Position numbers and translations under genes: made by a program
In this document: positions 36,213 through 44,869 of the stretch, in pieces
How positions within the stretch are numbered: position 1 is the stretch's first letter
Layout: each line of letters opens with the position of its first letter
The notes under the pieces: model-generated
Seen by the model: the letters and a program-made list of their open reading frames with translations, nothing else
The model's database searches: none
Told to the model about the DNA's origin: nothing
DNA from: Verrucomicrobiota bacterium
GTDB taxonomy: Bacteria > Verrucomicrobiota > Verrucomicrobiia > Verrucomicrobiales > Verrucomicrobiaceae
DNA: 64,000 bases
Assembly: GCA_026397715.1 (NCBI GenBank)
Contig: JAPLUN010000420.1
Location: forward strand, 44,533-108,532
Direction: 5' to 3'

Positions 36213-37544
36213 ATGCACCGCTTTTTTCTCCTGCTCATGACTTGCTGCCCGCTGCTGCATGCAGCCGCTGCGAAGCCGAACATTGTTTTCATCATGGCCG
36301 ATGATCTCGGCTGGGCGGACGTGGCCTTTCATGCAGGCACGGCCCCCACTCCCACGCTGGACAAACTGGCCCGGGAGGGCCTGGAGCTCACGCATCACTA
36401 CTCCGCGCCCGTATGCAGCCCTACGCGCACAGGATTGATGACCGGGCGCTGCTGGAGCCGCTTTGGCGTCACGACCCCGCAGAGTGAACGGGCGCTGCCG
36501 TGGGATACGGTGACGCTGCCGCGCGCGCTCAAATCCATGGGCTATGAGACCTGCCTCACGGGCAAGTGGCACCTCGGTTCGAAACCCGCGTGGGGCCCGA
36601 ATCACTTTGGCTTTGATCACAGCTACGGCTCGCTGGGTGGCGGTGTGGGGCCGTGGGATCACCATTACAAGAAAGGCGAGTTCACCGAGACATGGCATCG
36701 GGATGAAAAGCTCATCACGGAACCCGGTCATGTGACGGACTTGATCGCGAAGGAGGCCTGTGACTGGCTGGCGGCTCGGAAGGACGCGCCGTTTTTCCTC
36801 TATGTGCCGCTGACGGCGGTGCATCTGCCCGTGAAGGAGCCGGAGGAGTGGTTATCCAAGGTGCCTGCGGGCATCACCGGTGCGGTGGCCCGGCAATACG
36901 CCGCGTGCATCATGCACATGGATGGGGCGGTGGGGCAGATCGTGGCTGCGCTGGAAAAGAACGGGCAGCGCAGCAACACGCTGCTGGTCTTCACCAGCGA
37001 CAATGGCGGCAGCACCGCTGAGAACAACGGCCAGGCCTACCCTTCGGATGGATATGCCACAGGCCCGCTGCCGGGAAACAACCGGCCGCTGCGCGATGAG
37101 AAGGGCAGCGTCTATGAAGGCGGCACGCGTGTGCCCTGCCTTCTGAACTGGCCCGGCACGCTGAAACCCGGCACGCACGACGCACCCGTGCAGATCATCG
37201 ACTGGATGCCCACTTTCTGCGCTCTGGCCGGATTCAAACCGGCCAAGGATCTGAAGTGGGACGGCGTGAATCTTTGGCCGCAGCTGGCCGAAGGAGCGCC
37301 ACCACCGCCGCGCACGCTCTACACCGTGGGCCCCAACTTCAAGTCACGAGCCCTGCGCTGCGACCCCTGGAAGCTGGTGGTGCAGGGCACTGCGGGGAAA
37401 GAGAAATTCGAGCTCTATGACATCATCGCCGATCCGAATGAAACCAAGGACCAGGCCGCGCAGCAGCCCGATGCGCTGGCCACGATGAAGGAGCGGCTGA
37501 GCGTCATGGCACGGGCGGACCGCGATGCGGTGGCGAAGGACTGA
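36213..37544 (+). CDS. Secreted sulfatase
   Basis: 443 residues from MHRFFLLLMTCCPLLHAAAA, a signal peptide (track start 27 codons upstream). The formylglycine motif is Cys68-Ser-Pro-Thr-Arg, preceded by the metal-binding Asp pair in MADDLGW and followed by LTGKWHLG and FTSDNGG. Formylglycine-dependent sulfatase; such enzymes hydrolyse sulfate from polysaccharides in PVC bacteria. It is divergent (81 bases) from the lipid A fusion gene. Confidence 0.9.
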   Translation: MHRFFLLLMTCCPLLHAAAAKPNIVFIMADDLGWADVAFHAGTAPTPTLDKLAREGLELTHHYSAPVCSPTRTGLMTGRCWSRFGVTTPQSERALPWDTVTLPRALKSMGYETCLTGKWHLGSKPAWGPNHFGFDHSYGSLGGGVGPWDHHYKKGEFTETWHRDEKLITEPGHVTDLIAKEACDWLAARKDAPFFLYVPLTAVHLPVKEPEEWLSKVPAGITGAVARQYAACIMHMDGAVGQIVAALEKNGQRSNTLLVFTSDNGGSTAENNGQAYPSDGYATGPLPGNNRPLRDEKGSVYEGGTRVPCLLNWPGTLKPGTHDAPVQIIDWMPTFCALAGFKPAKDLKWDGVNLWPQLAEGAPPPPRTLYTVGPNFKSRALRCDPWKLVVQGTAGKEKFELYDIIADPNETKDQAAQQPDALATMKERLSVMARADRDAVAKD

Positions 37545-37559
37545 GAGTGTTTTCTGAAC

Positions 37560-37704
37560 GTAGGTTGGGTGTGTTTGGCGGATGGTGCCTGCTCCACCAC
37601 CTACATGCTGCTTCGCCAAACCGCCCGACTCTGGGAGCGTTCGCAGGCTGCAGTGCGTTGCCACACGCTGAGGGACGGGCGGGCTTTCGCCACACCCATC
37701 CTAC
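37560..37704 (+). repeat. 145-bp interspersed repeat, copy A
   Basis: Begins GTAGGTTGGGTGTG and ends CACACCCATCCTAC, so the ends are inverted repeats (13 of 14 matching). It is the reverse complement of a 144-bp element at 47006-47149 over its full length with few changes, except a variable stretch near the middle. The element lies between the sulfatase and the response regulator terminator. Confidence 0.85.
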
Positions 37705-37720
37705 GTCGGAGTTCAGTCAC

Positions 37721-37753
37721 AAAAAAAACGGGCGGTGCCTGCGCACCGCCCGT
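37721..37753 (-). terminator. Intrinsic terminator of the response regulator gene
   Basis: ACGGGCGGTGC pairs with GCACCGCCCGT (11 bp, 4-base loop), and on the minus strand it is followed by U8 (A8 at 37721-37728). It lies just after the stop of the leftward response regulator. Confidence 0.9.
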
Positions 37754-37779
37754 TGGAAAGATCACCGTCTTGAGAAATC

Positions 37780-38418
37780 CTATTTCTCCACCCAGCGGAC
37801 GGCTTCCATGAGCAGTTCGCGAGCGGAGGCGAGGCCGAGCTTCTGACGGATGTTCGCCTTGTGGGCGTCCACCGTCTTGGCGCTGAGGGCCAGCTTTTCG
37901 GCGATGCTGTGGGAGTCGAAGCCGCGGCCCACCATCTCGAAGATTTCGAGCTGACGGTCGCTGAGCATGCGGGCGGGTTCGCCACGGGAGCCGCCGCGAG
38001 GGCCGCCACCGGAGACGATGCTGCCGAGCAGGGAAGCGCTGAAGAAGAAGGAACCAGCGGCCACCTGACGGAGACCCTGAAGCACGCGGGTGCTCGGTTC
38101 GCCCTTCATCACATAGCCCATGGCACCAGCGCGCAGGCAGCGCTCAGCATACACGTTTTCATCGTGCATCGAGTACACGAGAATCTGCATGTTTGGATGG
38201 CTGGCACGCAGCTTTTTGATGAGGTCCACACCGCTGCGATCCTTCAAGGTGATGTCGAGCACGACTACGTCGGGCTTGAGTTTGGCGATTTGCTGGAGAG
38301 CGGTATTGGCATCTTCAGCGCTGCCGATGACCTGCATGTCTTCCTGCTGGTCGATTAGTTTCTTAAGCCCTTCGATAACGATAGGGTGGTCGTCGAGTAT
38401 ATAGATTTTGCTTTTCAC
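37780..38418 (-). CDS. NarL/FixJ-type response regulator
   Basis: 212 residues. The receiver has Asp9-Asp10, the phospho-acceptor Asp55 (VVLDITLKD) and Lys105 (GYVMKGEPST). A glycine-rich linker leads to the LuxR-type helix-turn-helix with LSDRQLEIFEMVGRGF and IAEKLALSAKTVDAHKANI. No histidine kinase is in the window, so it is an orphan. Its terminator is directly downstream. Confidence 0.9.
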   Translation of the reverse strand: MKSKIYILDDHPIVIEGLKKLIDQQEDMQVIGSAEDANTALQQIAKLKPDVVVLDITLKDRSGVDLIKKLRASHPNMQILVYSMHDENVYAERCLRAGAMGYVMKGEPSTRVLQGLRQVAAGSFFFSASLLGSIVSGGGPRGGSRGEPARMLSDRQLEIFEMVGRGFDSHSIAEKLALSAKTVDAHKANIRQKLGLASARELLMEAVRWVEK

Positions 38419-38623
38419 GGTTCAACTAGAAGACTCATTTTCAAAAGAATGTCAAGCCGACGTTCTTAAGAAACTTTGAGCAAGGAATGCACTCCATTGC
38501 ATTTCAATGTTTGAGAGCATGGTCATTTAACCCAAAATGCCGCCTCCATACAACCCCAAAGCAGGGTTTTAAGGCTTAAAAAGCCACTCCGACGATATCG
38601 CGATTGGTTTTCAGATCGCTCCC

Positions 38624-39019
38624 ATGATCGATGTCGTCTTCGTCATCATGCTGTTTTTCATGGTCATGACGGGCTCCGTGAAGGTGGAGCGTGAGCTTCG
38701 CACCCGGCTGCCCAACCCCGGAAATCCGGAGCAGGCCGTGCAGTTCCCCGCTGAAGAAATCACCATCGGCATTTTTGAGGACGGCACGGTGACAATGAAC
38801 GAAGCGGCCTTTGATTCACCCAAAGACAAAAGGATGCCCATGCTGACACGCACCCTGCAGCAGCTGGCGGACTCTTCCACACGCCAGAAGCAAAAGGTAC
38901 TGGTAACGATCCAAGCCGAAGAGCAGGCGAGCTACGAGCGGGTCATTGATGTGCTCAATTCGCTGCATCAAGCCGGGATTCAAAACGTGACTTTCACGGT
39001 CGGCAACGACCCGCTTTGA
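38624..39019 (+). CDS. exbD: ExbD/TolR biopolymer transport protein, 5' end disrupted
   Basis: 131 residues from an internal ATG. MIDVVFVIMLFFMV is the ExbD membrane helix with the proton-path Asp, and the periplasmic part follows. The cytosolic N-terminus normally preceding it is encoded upstream in the same frame (IGFQIAP before the Met), and an ATG at 38537 starts MPPPYNPKAGF, but an in-frame TAA at 38570-38572 interrupts it. No exbB/motA-like or TonB gene is adjacent. The internal ATG has no visible ribosome site, so this may be a pseudogene. Confidence 0.65.
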   Translation: MIDVVFVIMLFFMVMTGSVKVERELRTRLPNPGNPEQAVQFPAEEITIGIFEDGTVTMNEAAFDSPKDKRMPMLTRTLQQLADSSTRQKQKVLVTIQAEEQASYERVIDVLNSLHQAGIQNVTFTVGNDPL

Positions 39020-39061
39020 TCTCCGCCGACAGGCTTCTGCCGCAGCGCGCGTTCTTTGCGC

Positions 39062-41959
39062 ATGTCTCGCTGCTTTCTCTTCCTGCTGCTTTCAGCCAGC
39101 GCCTTCGCCCAGCTCGCCAACAGCCCGCCGGTGCCTCAGTGGCTGGCGGCACCCGATGCCGGCACGACCTTCACCCAGACCGTGAAGCATGAGGGCAAGC
39201 TGCTCAAAGCGGTGCTGCTCACCGCCAGCGATGGCGCGGTTGAGATCATGCTCGATGGCAAGAGCATCGCCACCGTCAAAGCCGCCGAAACCGCGACTGG
39301 CACCGACCTCACGCAGCAGCTGGGTGATGGCAAAGCGCATCAGCTTGGGCTGCATGTGCACGGCAAAGCGAAGACTGCCGCAAGACTGGAGCTCAATGGC
39401 GATCTCGCCGCCGTGCGCTGGATCGCCACCGATGCCGCGTGGCAGAACGCGGTGGTGGCAGGCCCCACCGATGCCGATCCGGCCACGAACCCCTTCGATT
39501 TAAAGAAGACCTTCGACGCCTACAACTCCTGGCAGCTGGCCAAACCGGGCGCGCAGAATCAGGCCACCGATCCCGCCACGCTCACCTTGCCGCCGGGTTT
39601 CAAAGCGGAGCTCATCCGCTCCGCGCAGGCGGGTGAAGACTCCTGGGTGTCGATGGCGTTTGATCCGCAGGGCCGCATAACGCTGGGCAAAGAGAAGAAG
39701 GGACTGCTGCGCCTCACACTCAGCGGCAGCGGCGACCAGAAGGTGGAAGTCATCGACGATGAGCTGCTGGAGTGCCGCGGCTTGCTGTATGCGCACGGTT
39801 CGCTGTTCGCCAACGCGAACAACTCGAAGACGCTCTACCGTCTCACCGACACGAACGGCGACGGCACCTTTGACGAGCGCAAAGAACTCGTCCGCACCGA
39901 AGGCGGCGTGGGTCATGGCCGCAATCACATCAAGCTCGGCCCGGATGGCGACATCTACGTGGCGCATGGCAACAACGTGCTGCTGCCCAAGAACCTCGAT
40001 CCCGACTCACCGCTGAAGAACTACGCCAATGACCAGCTCATCCCGAACCCGTGGGACAGCAGCATGTTTGACGGCAACGTGGAACTGCCCGCCGGCCACA
40101 TCCTGCGCGTGAAGCCGGATGGCAGCAAAGTGACGCTCCTCGCAGGTGGTTTGCGCAACCCGCTCGACATTGCTTTCAATAACAGGGGCGACTTGTTTAC
40201 GTTTGACGCGGACATGGAGCGTGATGTGGGAACGCCTTGGTACATGCCGACGCGAGTACTGCAGATTGTGCCCGGGGGTGACTACGGCTGGCGGCGTGGC
40301 ACGGGACGTTTTCCGGCGTGGTATGCGGACACGTTGCCGAGTGTGATCGATATTGGACTGTCGTCACCCACGGGGATTTACTTTGGGTATGGGGCGGAGT
40401 TTCCGCAGAAGTATCAAGACGCGCTCTACCTCCTCGACTGGAGCTATGGGCGCATCATCGCGGTGCATTTTGACAGCACCGTGACGCAGGAAACATTCAT
40501 TGCAGGCAGGCCGTTGAACGTCACCGACGGCTGTATCGGCCCTGACGGGGCTATGTGGTTTATCACGGGCGGACGCGGAACCCAGAGTGGACTCTATCGT
40601 GTGACATACACAGGTGCCGACCTTCAGAAAGCTCAGCCAGTTGCGCCAGTGAAAGGGAATCTACACACGGAAGCAATGACCAAGGCCAAGGAGAGGTTGA
40701 TTGGATCAATGCGTGCGTCGAGTGAGCCAGAGCCAGACCTGGATTTTATCTGGCGGAGTCTCTATGGTTGGTCGACTCCCACCGAAATTCGGTTTGCAGC
40801 CCGCCTCGCGCTTGAGCGCATTCCCGCAGCCCAATGGAGACAACGGGCGTTGAGAGAAAATGATAAAGACGCGACGATGGCCGCCCTGCTGGCCCTGGCA
40901 CGAGTGGGAACGGCGGAAGATCTGTCGCCCATCCTGCAACGGGTCGTGACGTTCTACCGAGACGAAGCTTTTTCGGTGGCTGCGCTTCGCACCATCAGCG
41001 TGGCCTGTGCGCGACTCGGAAGGCCGGGCGATGAAGATCAACGCAGGCTGCTGAACCACGCGGAACGCTTCTACCCGGTTTATGGAGATAAAGAAGATCT
41101 CCTTTACCAAGACCCGACCTTCCTCAACCGCGAGCTCTGCCGCCTGCTCGTCTATTTGAAATCTCCGAAGGTCATCGAGAAGACGATGCCGCTGCTCAAG
41201 GCGGCCACGACTTCGGAGGACCTCTTGTTTTACCCCTTCATGCTGCGCTATCTCAAGGACGGCTGGACGCTGGAGCAACGGAAGATCGCGTTTGAGGCGC
41301 TGAACAAGGCGGAGAAGATGAACGGGGCCTCGACCTTCTTCAAAGCGATCAGCGACACGCGCAGCGAGCTGGCGGCGGCGCTGAAGCCGGAGGAGGCCAC
41401 GCAGCTCGCAGCGGTAATCTCGCCGGCGAAGCCTGCGGTGCTTTCTGCGCATGCGCTGCCGGGGCATTCGTTCAAGAACTGGACGCTGGAAGATCTGACC
41501 CCATTGCTGGCGAAGATGGATGCGAAGACGCGCAGCCGCGACAGCGCGAAGGATGCGCTCATTCGTGCGCAGTGTGTGTTCTGCCATAAAGTGAGCAATG
41601 ACCCCGCGCTGCCAGCGGGTGTGTTTGGGCCGGATCTGGTGCAGGTGTCTGCACGCTTCAACCGCCGCGATCTGCTGGATCACATCTTGAATCCCTCCAA
41701 GTTCATCGACGAAAAATTCCGCTACGTGACGGTGAAGACCAGCGATGGCAAAACGATCACCGGCAGTCTGGAAAGCGAGGACGATGAGCGCGTGGTGCTG
41801 AAGCCGAATCCGCTCGCTCCCGAGAAGAGCGAGATCGCGAAGGCGATGATCAAGGAGCGCAGCGTGTCGGAGATTTCACCGATGCCGCAGGGCTTGCTCA
41901 ATTCGCTGAAGGCAGAGCAGATTCTCGATCTGCTGGCGTGGTTTGAGAATTTGAAGTGA
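39062..41959 (+). CDS. PVC-type membrane-bound dehydrogenase/HEAT/haem-binding protein
   Basis: 965 residues from MSRCFLFLLLSASAFA, a signal peptide (a TTG two codons earlier is less likely). From about 180: LPPGFKAELIRSAQAGEDSWVSM and further repeats such as GRGTQSGLYRVTY form a six-bladed propeller typical of PQQ-like or membrane-bound dehydrogenase domains. Helical HEAT repeats occupy about 540-840, and the end carries CVFCHK (CXXCH) with the 'haem-binding, Pirellula/Verrucomicrobium type' pattern GVFGPDLVQVSARF. These proteins are PVC-specific. Substrate unknown; likely periplasmic oxidation of sugars or sugar alcohols. Confidence 0.85.
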   Translation: MSRCFLFLLLSASAFAQLANSPPVPQWLAAPDAGTTFTQTVKHEGKLLKAVLLTASDGAVEIMLDGKSIATVKAAETATGTDLTQQLGDGKAHQLGLHVHGKAKTAARLELNGDLAAVRWIATDAAWQNAVVAGPTDADPATNPFDLKKTFDAYNSWQLAKPGAQNQATDPATLTLPPGFKAELIRSAQAGEDSWVSMAFDPQGRITLGKEKKGLLRLTLSGSGDQKVEVIDDELLECRGLLYAHGSLFANANNSKTLYRLTDTNGDGTFDERKELVRTEGGVGHGRNHIKLGPDGDIYVAHGNNVLLPKNLDPDSPLKNYANDQLIPNPWDSSMFDGNVELPAGHILRVKPDGSKVTLLAGGLRNPLDIAFNNRGDLFTFDADMERDVGTPWYMPTRVLQIVPGGDYGWRRGTGRFPAWYADTLPSVIDIGLSSPTGIYFGYGAEFPQKYQDALYLLDWSYGRIIAVHFDSTVTQETFIAGRPLNVTDGCIGPDGAMWFITGGRGTQSGLYRVTYTGADLQKAQPVAPVKGNLHTEAMTKAKERLIGSMRASSEPEPDLDFIWRSLYGWSTPTEIRFAARLALERIPAAQWRQRALRENDKDATMAALLALARVGTAEDLSPILQRVVTFYRDEAFSVAALRTISVACARLGRPGDEDQRRLLNHAERFYPVYGDKEDLLYQDPTFLNRELCRLLVYLKSPKVIEKTMPLLKAATTSEDLLFYPFMLRYLKDGWTLEQRKIAFEALNKAEKMNGASTFFKAISDTRSELAAALKPEEATQLAAVISPAKPAVLSAHALPGHSFKNWTLEDLTPLLAKMDAKTRSRDSAKDALIRAQCVFCHKVSNDPALPAGVFGPDLVQVSARFNRRDLLDHILNPSKFIDEKFRYVTVKTSDGKTITGSLESEDDERVVLKPNPLAPEKSEIAKAMIKERSVSEISPMPQGLLNSLKAEQILDLLAWFENLK

Positions 41960-41997
41960 GGGTTTTTCATGCGGTGCCCGCGAAGCGCAATCGCTGG

Positions 41998-42060
41998 GGT
42001 AGAGCGGGCAATCTTGCCCGCGCAGCAGGCGGCTTCTCGGGCAAGATTGCCCGAGCTACC
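41998..42060. repeat. Palindromic repeat, GCGGGCAATC family, copy 2
   Basis: 23-base arms (41998-42020 and 42038-42060) pair with two mismatches around a 17-base loop. The arms are close to the palindrome at 17781-17842 (GTAGAGCGGGCAATC here, GTAGTGCGGGCAATC there). Confidence 0.85.
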
Positions 42061-42143
42061 ATGGCTTCGCACACGTCCCTGCCACATGCCTGCCTTTTGC
42101 GCCGCACAGTTGACACGGCGCATGAGGCTACCATACTCGCACC

Positions 42144-42569
42144 ATGTCCTCCTGCTCCAAAGCATCGCTGCTGCCGCGAATCGCGCGGCTGGTGATCGTG
42201 GGGACGATCTGTCTGTCTCTGGGTCTGCACTGGGCCTTGCTGCAAGGCGTCGCGTGGGCGGGGATGCTGGTCTCCTTTGCCAGCAAAGGGACGGTGCTGG
42301 AGGCGGTGCAGAAAACCTTCGATGGGCAGCACGGCTGCCCGCTTTGCAAAAAAGTGAAGGAAGGCAGCAACTCCAACCGCAAGCAGCCGCAGCAGGCGGG
42401 ACAGTCCATGCAGAAGATCAACGCTGTGCTGGTGGAGATGACGACCTTGGTCGCACCTGCAGGAAACATTTTCTCATTCGTGCCGCTGCACGAAACGTTG
42501 GTGCAACGCACCGAACTGCCGGAGACGCCACCGCCACGATACGGCAGCAACCTCCGCTCTCTGAGTTGA
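42144..42569 (+). CDS. Small membrane protein with FDGQHxCxLCKKVKEG motif, copy 1
   Basis: 141 residues. One N-terminal membrane helix (LVIVGTICLSLGLHWALLQGVAW), then EAVQKTFDGQHGCPLCKKVKEG, which holds a CXXC, then a less conserved tail with VAPAGNIFSF and ETPPPR. It is a paralogue of the protein at 44328. The CXXC and neighbouring His suggest metal binding. It resembles DUF2946-type proteins in layout, though not clearly in sequence. It opens the metal-related gene block. Confidence 0.75.
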   Translation: MSSCSKASLLPRIARLVIVGTICLSLGLHWALLQGVAWAGMLVSFASKGTVLEAVQKTFDGQHGCPLCKKVKEGSNSNRKQPQQAGQSMQKINAVLVEMTTLVAPAGNIFSFVPLHETLVQRTELPETPPPRYGSNLRSLS

Positions 42570-42716
42570 GCCTCATGCACGCACCCGCCGCCTGAACTCG
42601 CAGGCGTGTGATCTGCCGCGTGTCTGCAAACACCCCATCCGCACCGCCATGCCCTGAAGGGACGCACATGGCGCGTGAGGTCTTCAGTTCATGCGTCCCT
42701 ACTCATTCATCTTTTC

Positions 42717-43205
42717 ATGTTCCTTTTTTCAAAACACCTCCTCGCAGCCGTTTGCGTGCTGCCCTTCACTTCACTCATCCACGCTCAGGAAGCGGCTCCT
42801 TCGGCGGAGTCCCTCACACGCGGCCAGACGGTTTACATGCAGGTCTGCTTCGCGTGCCATCAACCCACCGGTCTGGGCCTGCCGGGCATGTTTCCGCCGC
42901 TGGCCAGCTCGGACTGGGTGGCGGCGAAAAAGCCGGATCGCATCATCCGCATGGTGCTGCATGGCTTCACCGGACCCATCACGCTCAATGGCAAACCCTT
43001 TGCCTCTCCCGCGCCGCTGATGCCGCCACAGGGTGCGGCACTGAGCGACACGCAAATCGCCGATGTGCTGAGCTATGTGCGCAGCAGCTTTGGCAACAAA
43101 GCGGGGGCCGTCACGCCCGCTGAGGTCGCTGCCATCCGTGAGGCTGAGAAGGCGCGCAGCGCGATGTGGACGGAGGCCGAAATCCTCAAAATCCCCACCG
43201 AATAA
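42717..43205 (+). CDS. Class I cytochrome c
   Basis: 162 residues from MFLFSKHLLAAVCVLPF, a signal peptide. The haem-binding site is CFACH (Cys44, Cys47, His48), with a downstream Met in SPAPLMPPQG as axial ligand. It is a small periplasmic mono-haem cytochrome. The SCO-like gene starts 4 bases after its stop. Confidence 0.88.
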   Translation: MFLFSKHLLAAVCVLPFTSLIHAQEAAPSAESLTRGQTVYMQVCFACHQPTGLGLPGMFPPLASSDWVAAKKPDRIIRMVLHGFTGPITLNGKPFASPAPLMPPQGAALSDTQIADVLSYVRSSFGNKAGAVTPAEVAAIREAEKARSAMWTEAEILKIPTE

Positions 43206-43209
43206 CACG

Positions 43210-43935
43210 ATGCCGGATTCACCTTCAGAGTCTCCGTCTCCGGGCATTCGCTACACCTCCGCCGGTGATGATCTTCGCGTAAGCACCGGCTCCTGGGTGC
43301 GCATGGTGCTGGGCATCGGCATGGCCATCGCGGGTGTGCTGGTGCTGGGGCATTACGCCCGGCAGGCGCTCCCGCAGGCACCGCTGCCAGTGGTCACGCA
43401 AATCAAAAGCGACCTCGAAGCCACCGAGCGCAGCGGGCAGACGGTGAAACTTTCCGCCCTGCGCGGGAAGGTCACCGTCATGGCCTGTCTCTACACCGTG
43501 TGCCCGCATGGATGCGCGGCGGTGGTGGCGCAGATGCAGAAGCTCAATGCCGCCTACCGCACGCGGCCGGATTTCCATCTGGTCTCTCTTGCGGTGGCGC
43601 CGGAGCGCGACACCTCGGGCTTCCTCAAGGCCTACGCCGAAGGCGTGGGTGCCAGGCCCGAAGATCCCTGGTGGTTCGTGACCGGTGAGCAGCAGCGCAT
43701 CTGGGACTACATGACTCATGATCTGCAGCTGCAGGCTCCCGCCGCCATCCCGGAGGAAAAGCGCATCAACCCGCTGGACCTCTACGAGCACGACCTGCGC
43801 ATGGTCCTCATCGACCGTCAGGGCCGCGTGCGCGGCTACTACGCCGTCTTCCACCCTCAAGCCGAGATCGCCACGATCATGACTGAAAAGCTCAGCCGTG
43901 ACGTGCAGCGTCTTCTCGACAACCCCGCTGAATAA
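43210..43935 (+). CDS. SCO1/SenC-like copper chaperone
   Basis: 241 residues from MPDSPSESPSPG. An N-terminal membrane anchor (MVLGIGMAIAGVLVLGHY) is followed by a thioredoxin fold: VKLSALRGKVTVMACLYTVCPHGC has the CXXXC copper/thiol motif, and DLYEHDLRMVLIDRQGRV near the end contains the usual His. SCO proteins deliver copper to cytochrome oxidase or act as thiol reductases. The family normally has a longer loop around the cysteine pair. It sits between the cytochrome c (4 bases) and the HMA protein (25 bases). Confidence 0.85.
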   Translation: MPDSPSESPSPGIRYTSAGDDLRVSTGSWVRMVLGIGMAIAGVLVLGHYARQALPQAPLPVVTQIKSDLEATERSGQTVKLSALRGKVTVMACLYTVCPHGCAAVVAQMQKLNAAYRTRPDFHLVSLAVAPERDTSGFLKAYAEGVGARPEDPWWFVTGEQQRIWDYMTHDLQLQAPAAIPEEKRINPLDLYEHDLRMVLIDRQGRVRGYYAVFHPQAEIATIMTEKLSRDVQRLLDNPAE

Positions 43936-43960
43936 TCAACACACCCCACATCCAAAATTT

Positions 43961-44278
43961 ATGAAACACCTTCTCACACTCCTCCTCAGTCTCATCACCA
44001 TCGCCTCATGCAACGCCGGAGATCCGGTGACATTCGTCTATCAGGGCGAAGTCGCGGGCATCATGTGCATCCACTGCACCAACAAAGTCGAAGCTGCGAT
44101 GAAGAAGCTCCCCGACGTGCAGAGCGTCAAAATCACGCGCAATGAAAAAGGCGGCCTGCCCAGGCTCGAAATCATCGCCACCAACGCGAGGATCACCCGC
44201 GAAGACGCCGTGAAGGCGCTGGGGGACGATGCGAAGATGTATGACATCCGCAGCCTGAAGCTGGTCAAGGCGAAGTAA
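43961..44278 (+). CDS. HMA (heavy-metal-associated) domain protein
   Basis: 105 residues from MKHLLTLLLSLITIASC, an exported or lipoprotein-like signal. The HMA domain has GIMCIHCTNKVEAAMKKLPDVQSVKI, where CIHC is the CXXC metal-binding site, then RLEIIATNARITREDAVKAL. Such proteins bind Cu(I) or other soft metals in the periplasm. It lies between the SCO-like gene and the second small membrane protein. Confidence 0.85.
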   Translation: MKHLLTLLLSLITIASCNAGDPVTFVYQGEVAGIMCIHCTNKVEAAMKKLPDVQSVKITRNEKGGLPRLEIIATNARITREDAVKALGDDAKMYDIRSLKLVKAK

Positions 44279-44327
44279 CCCCGTGCATGTCTTGACACTG
44301 AAACTCCCGCTTCCATAATCGCCCCGC

Positions 44328-44750
44328 ATGTTTCCCGCCGCATCTGCACCTCCACGTCCCTGGCTGCGCCACGCGCAGCGCGGGACGGTGCTGCTGCTGT
44401 GCCTGGCGCTGGGGCTGCAATGGGCGCTGCTGCAAGGCATCGCATGGACGGGGATGTTCATCAGCTTTGCGCGTGAGGGATCGGTGATCGAGGCCGTGGA
44501 GAAGACCTTTGACGGGCAGCATGCCTGCGAGCTGTGCAAGAAGGTGAAGGAGGGGACGCAGGACTCCAACAACCACGAACAAGGCACGCAGGAAGAGGGT
44601 GCCGGGAAGGGGCTGGCTGCGGTGCTCACGAGCACCGTGGTGCTGATTCCTCCCGCAGGAGATACGATTTCATTCGCGATGATTCGCGAAATGATGGTGA
44701 AGCGAAACGAGATGCCGGAGACGCCACCGCCACGACGCGGGCAGGTCTGA
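44328..44750 (+). CDS. Small membrane protein with FDGQHxCxLCKKVKEG motif, copy 2
   Basis: 140 residues. Same design as the protein at 42144: helix LLLCLALGLQWALLQGIAW, then EAVEKTFDGQHACELCKKVKEG, then IPPAGDTISF and a last ETPPPR. The two share roughly the helix-to-motif stretch and diverge in the tail. Two hairpins follow it, and the TonB receptor starts 119 bases on. Confidence 0.75.
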   Translation: MFPAASAPPRPWLRHAQRGTVLLLCLALGLQWALLQGIAWTGMFISFAREGSVIEAVEKTFDGQHACELCKKVKEGTQDSNNHEQGTQEEGAGKGLAAVLTSTVVLIPPAGDTISFAMIREMMVKRNEMPETPPPRRGQV

Positions 44751-44758
44751 ACAAGCAG

Positions 44759-44812
44759 AGCGGTTTTGGAAAACCGCTGCTCTCCTCCATACGCCGGGCT
44801 TCGAAGTCCGGC
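44759..44812. repeat. Two short hairpins before the TonB receptor gene
   Basis: AGCGGTTTTGGAAAACCGCT (44759-44778) and GCCGGGCTTCGAAGTCCGGC (44793-44812) are near-perfect palindromes in a 119-base gap. They could terminate or attenuate transcription into the receptor gene. No T-tract. Confidence 0.55.
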
Positions 44813-44869
44813 CCACCCCCATGCGCATGCCGCCTTCTCTGCGGCTGCCATTTTGCCTCTCATTATTTC

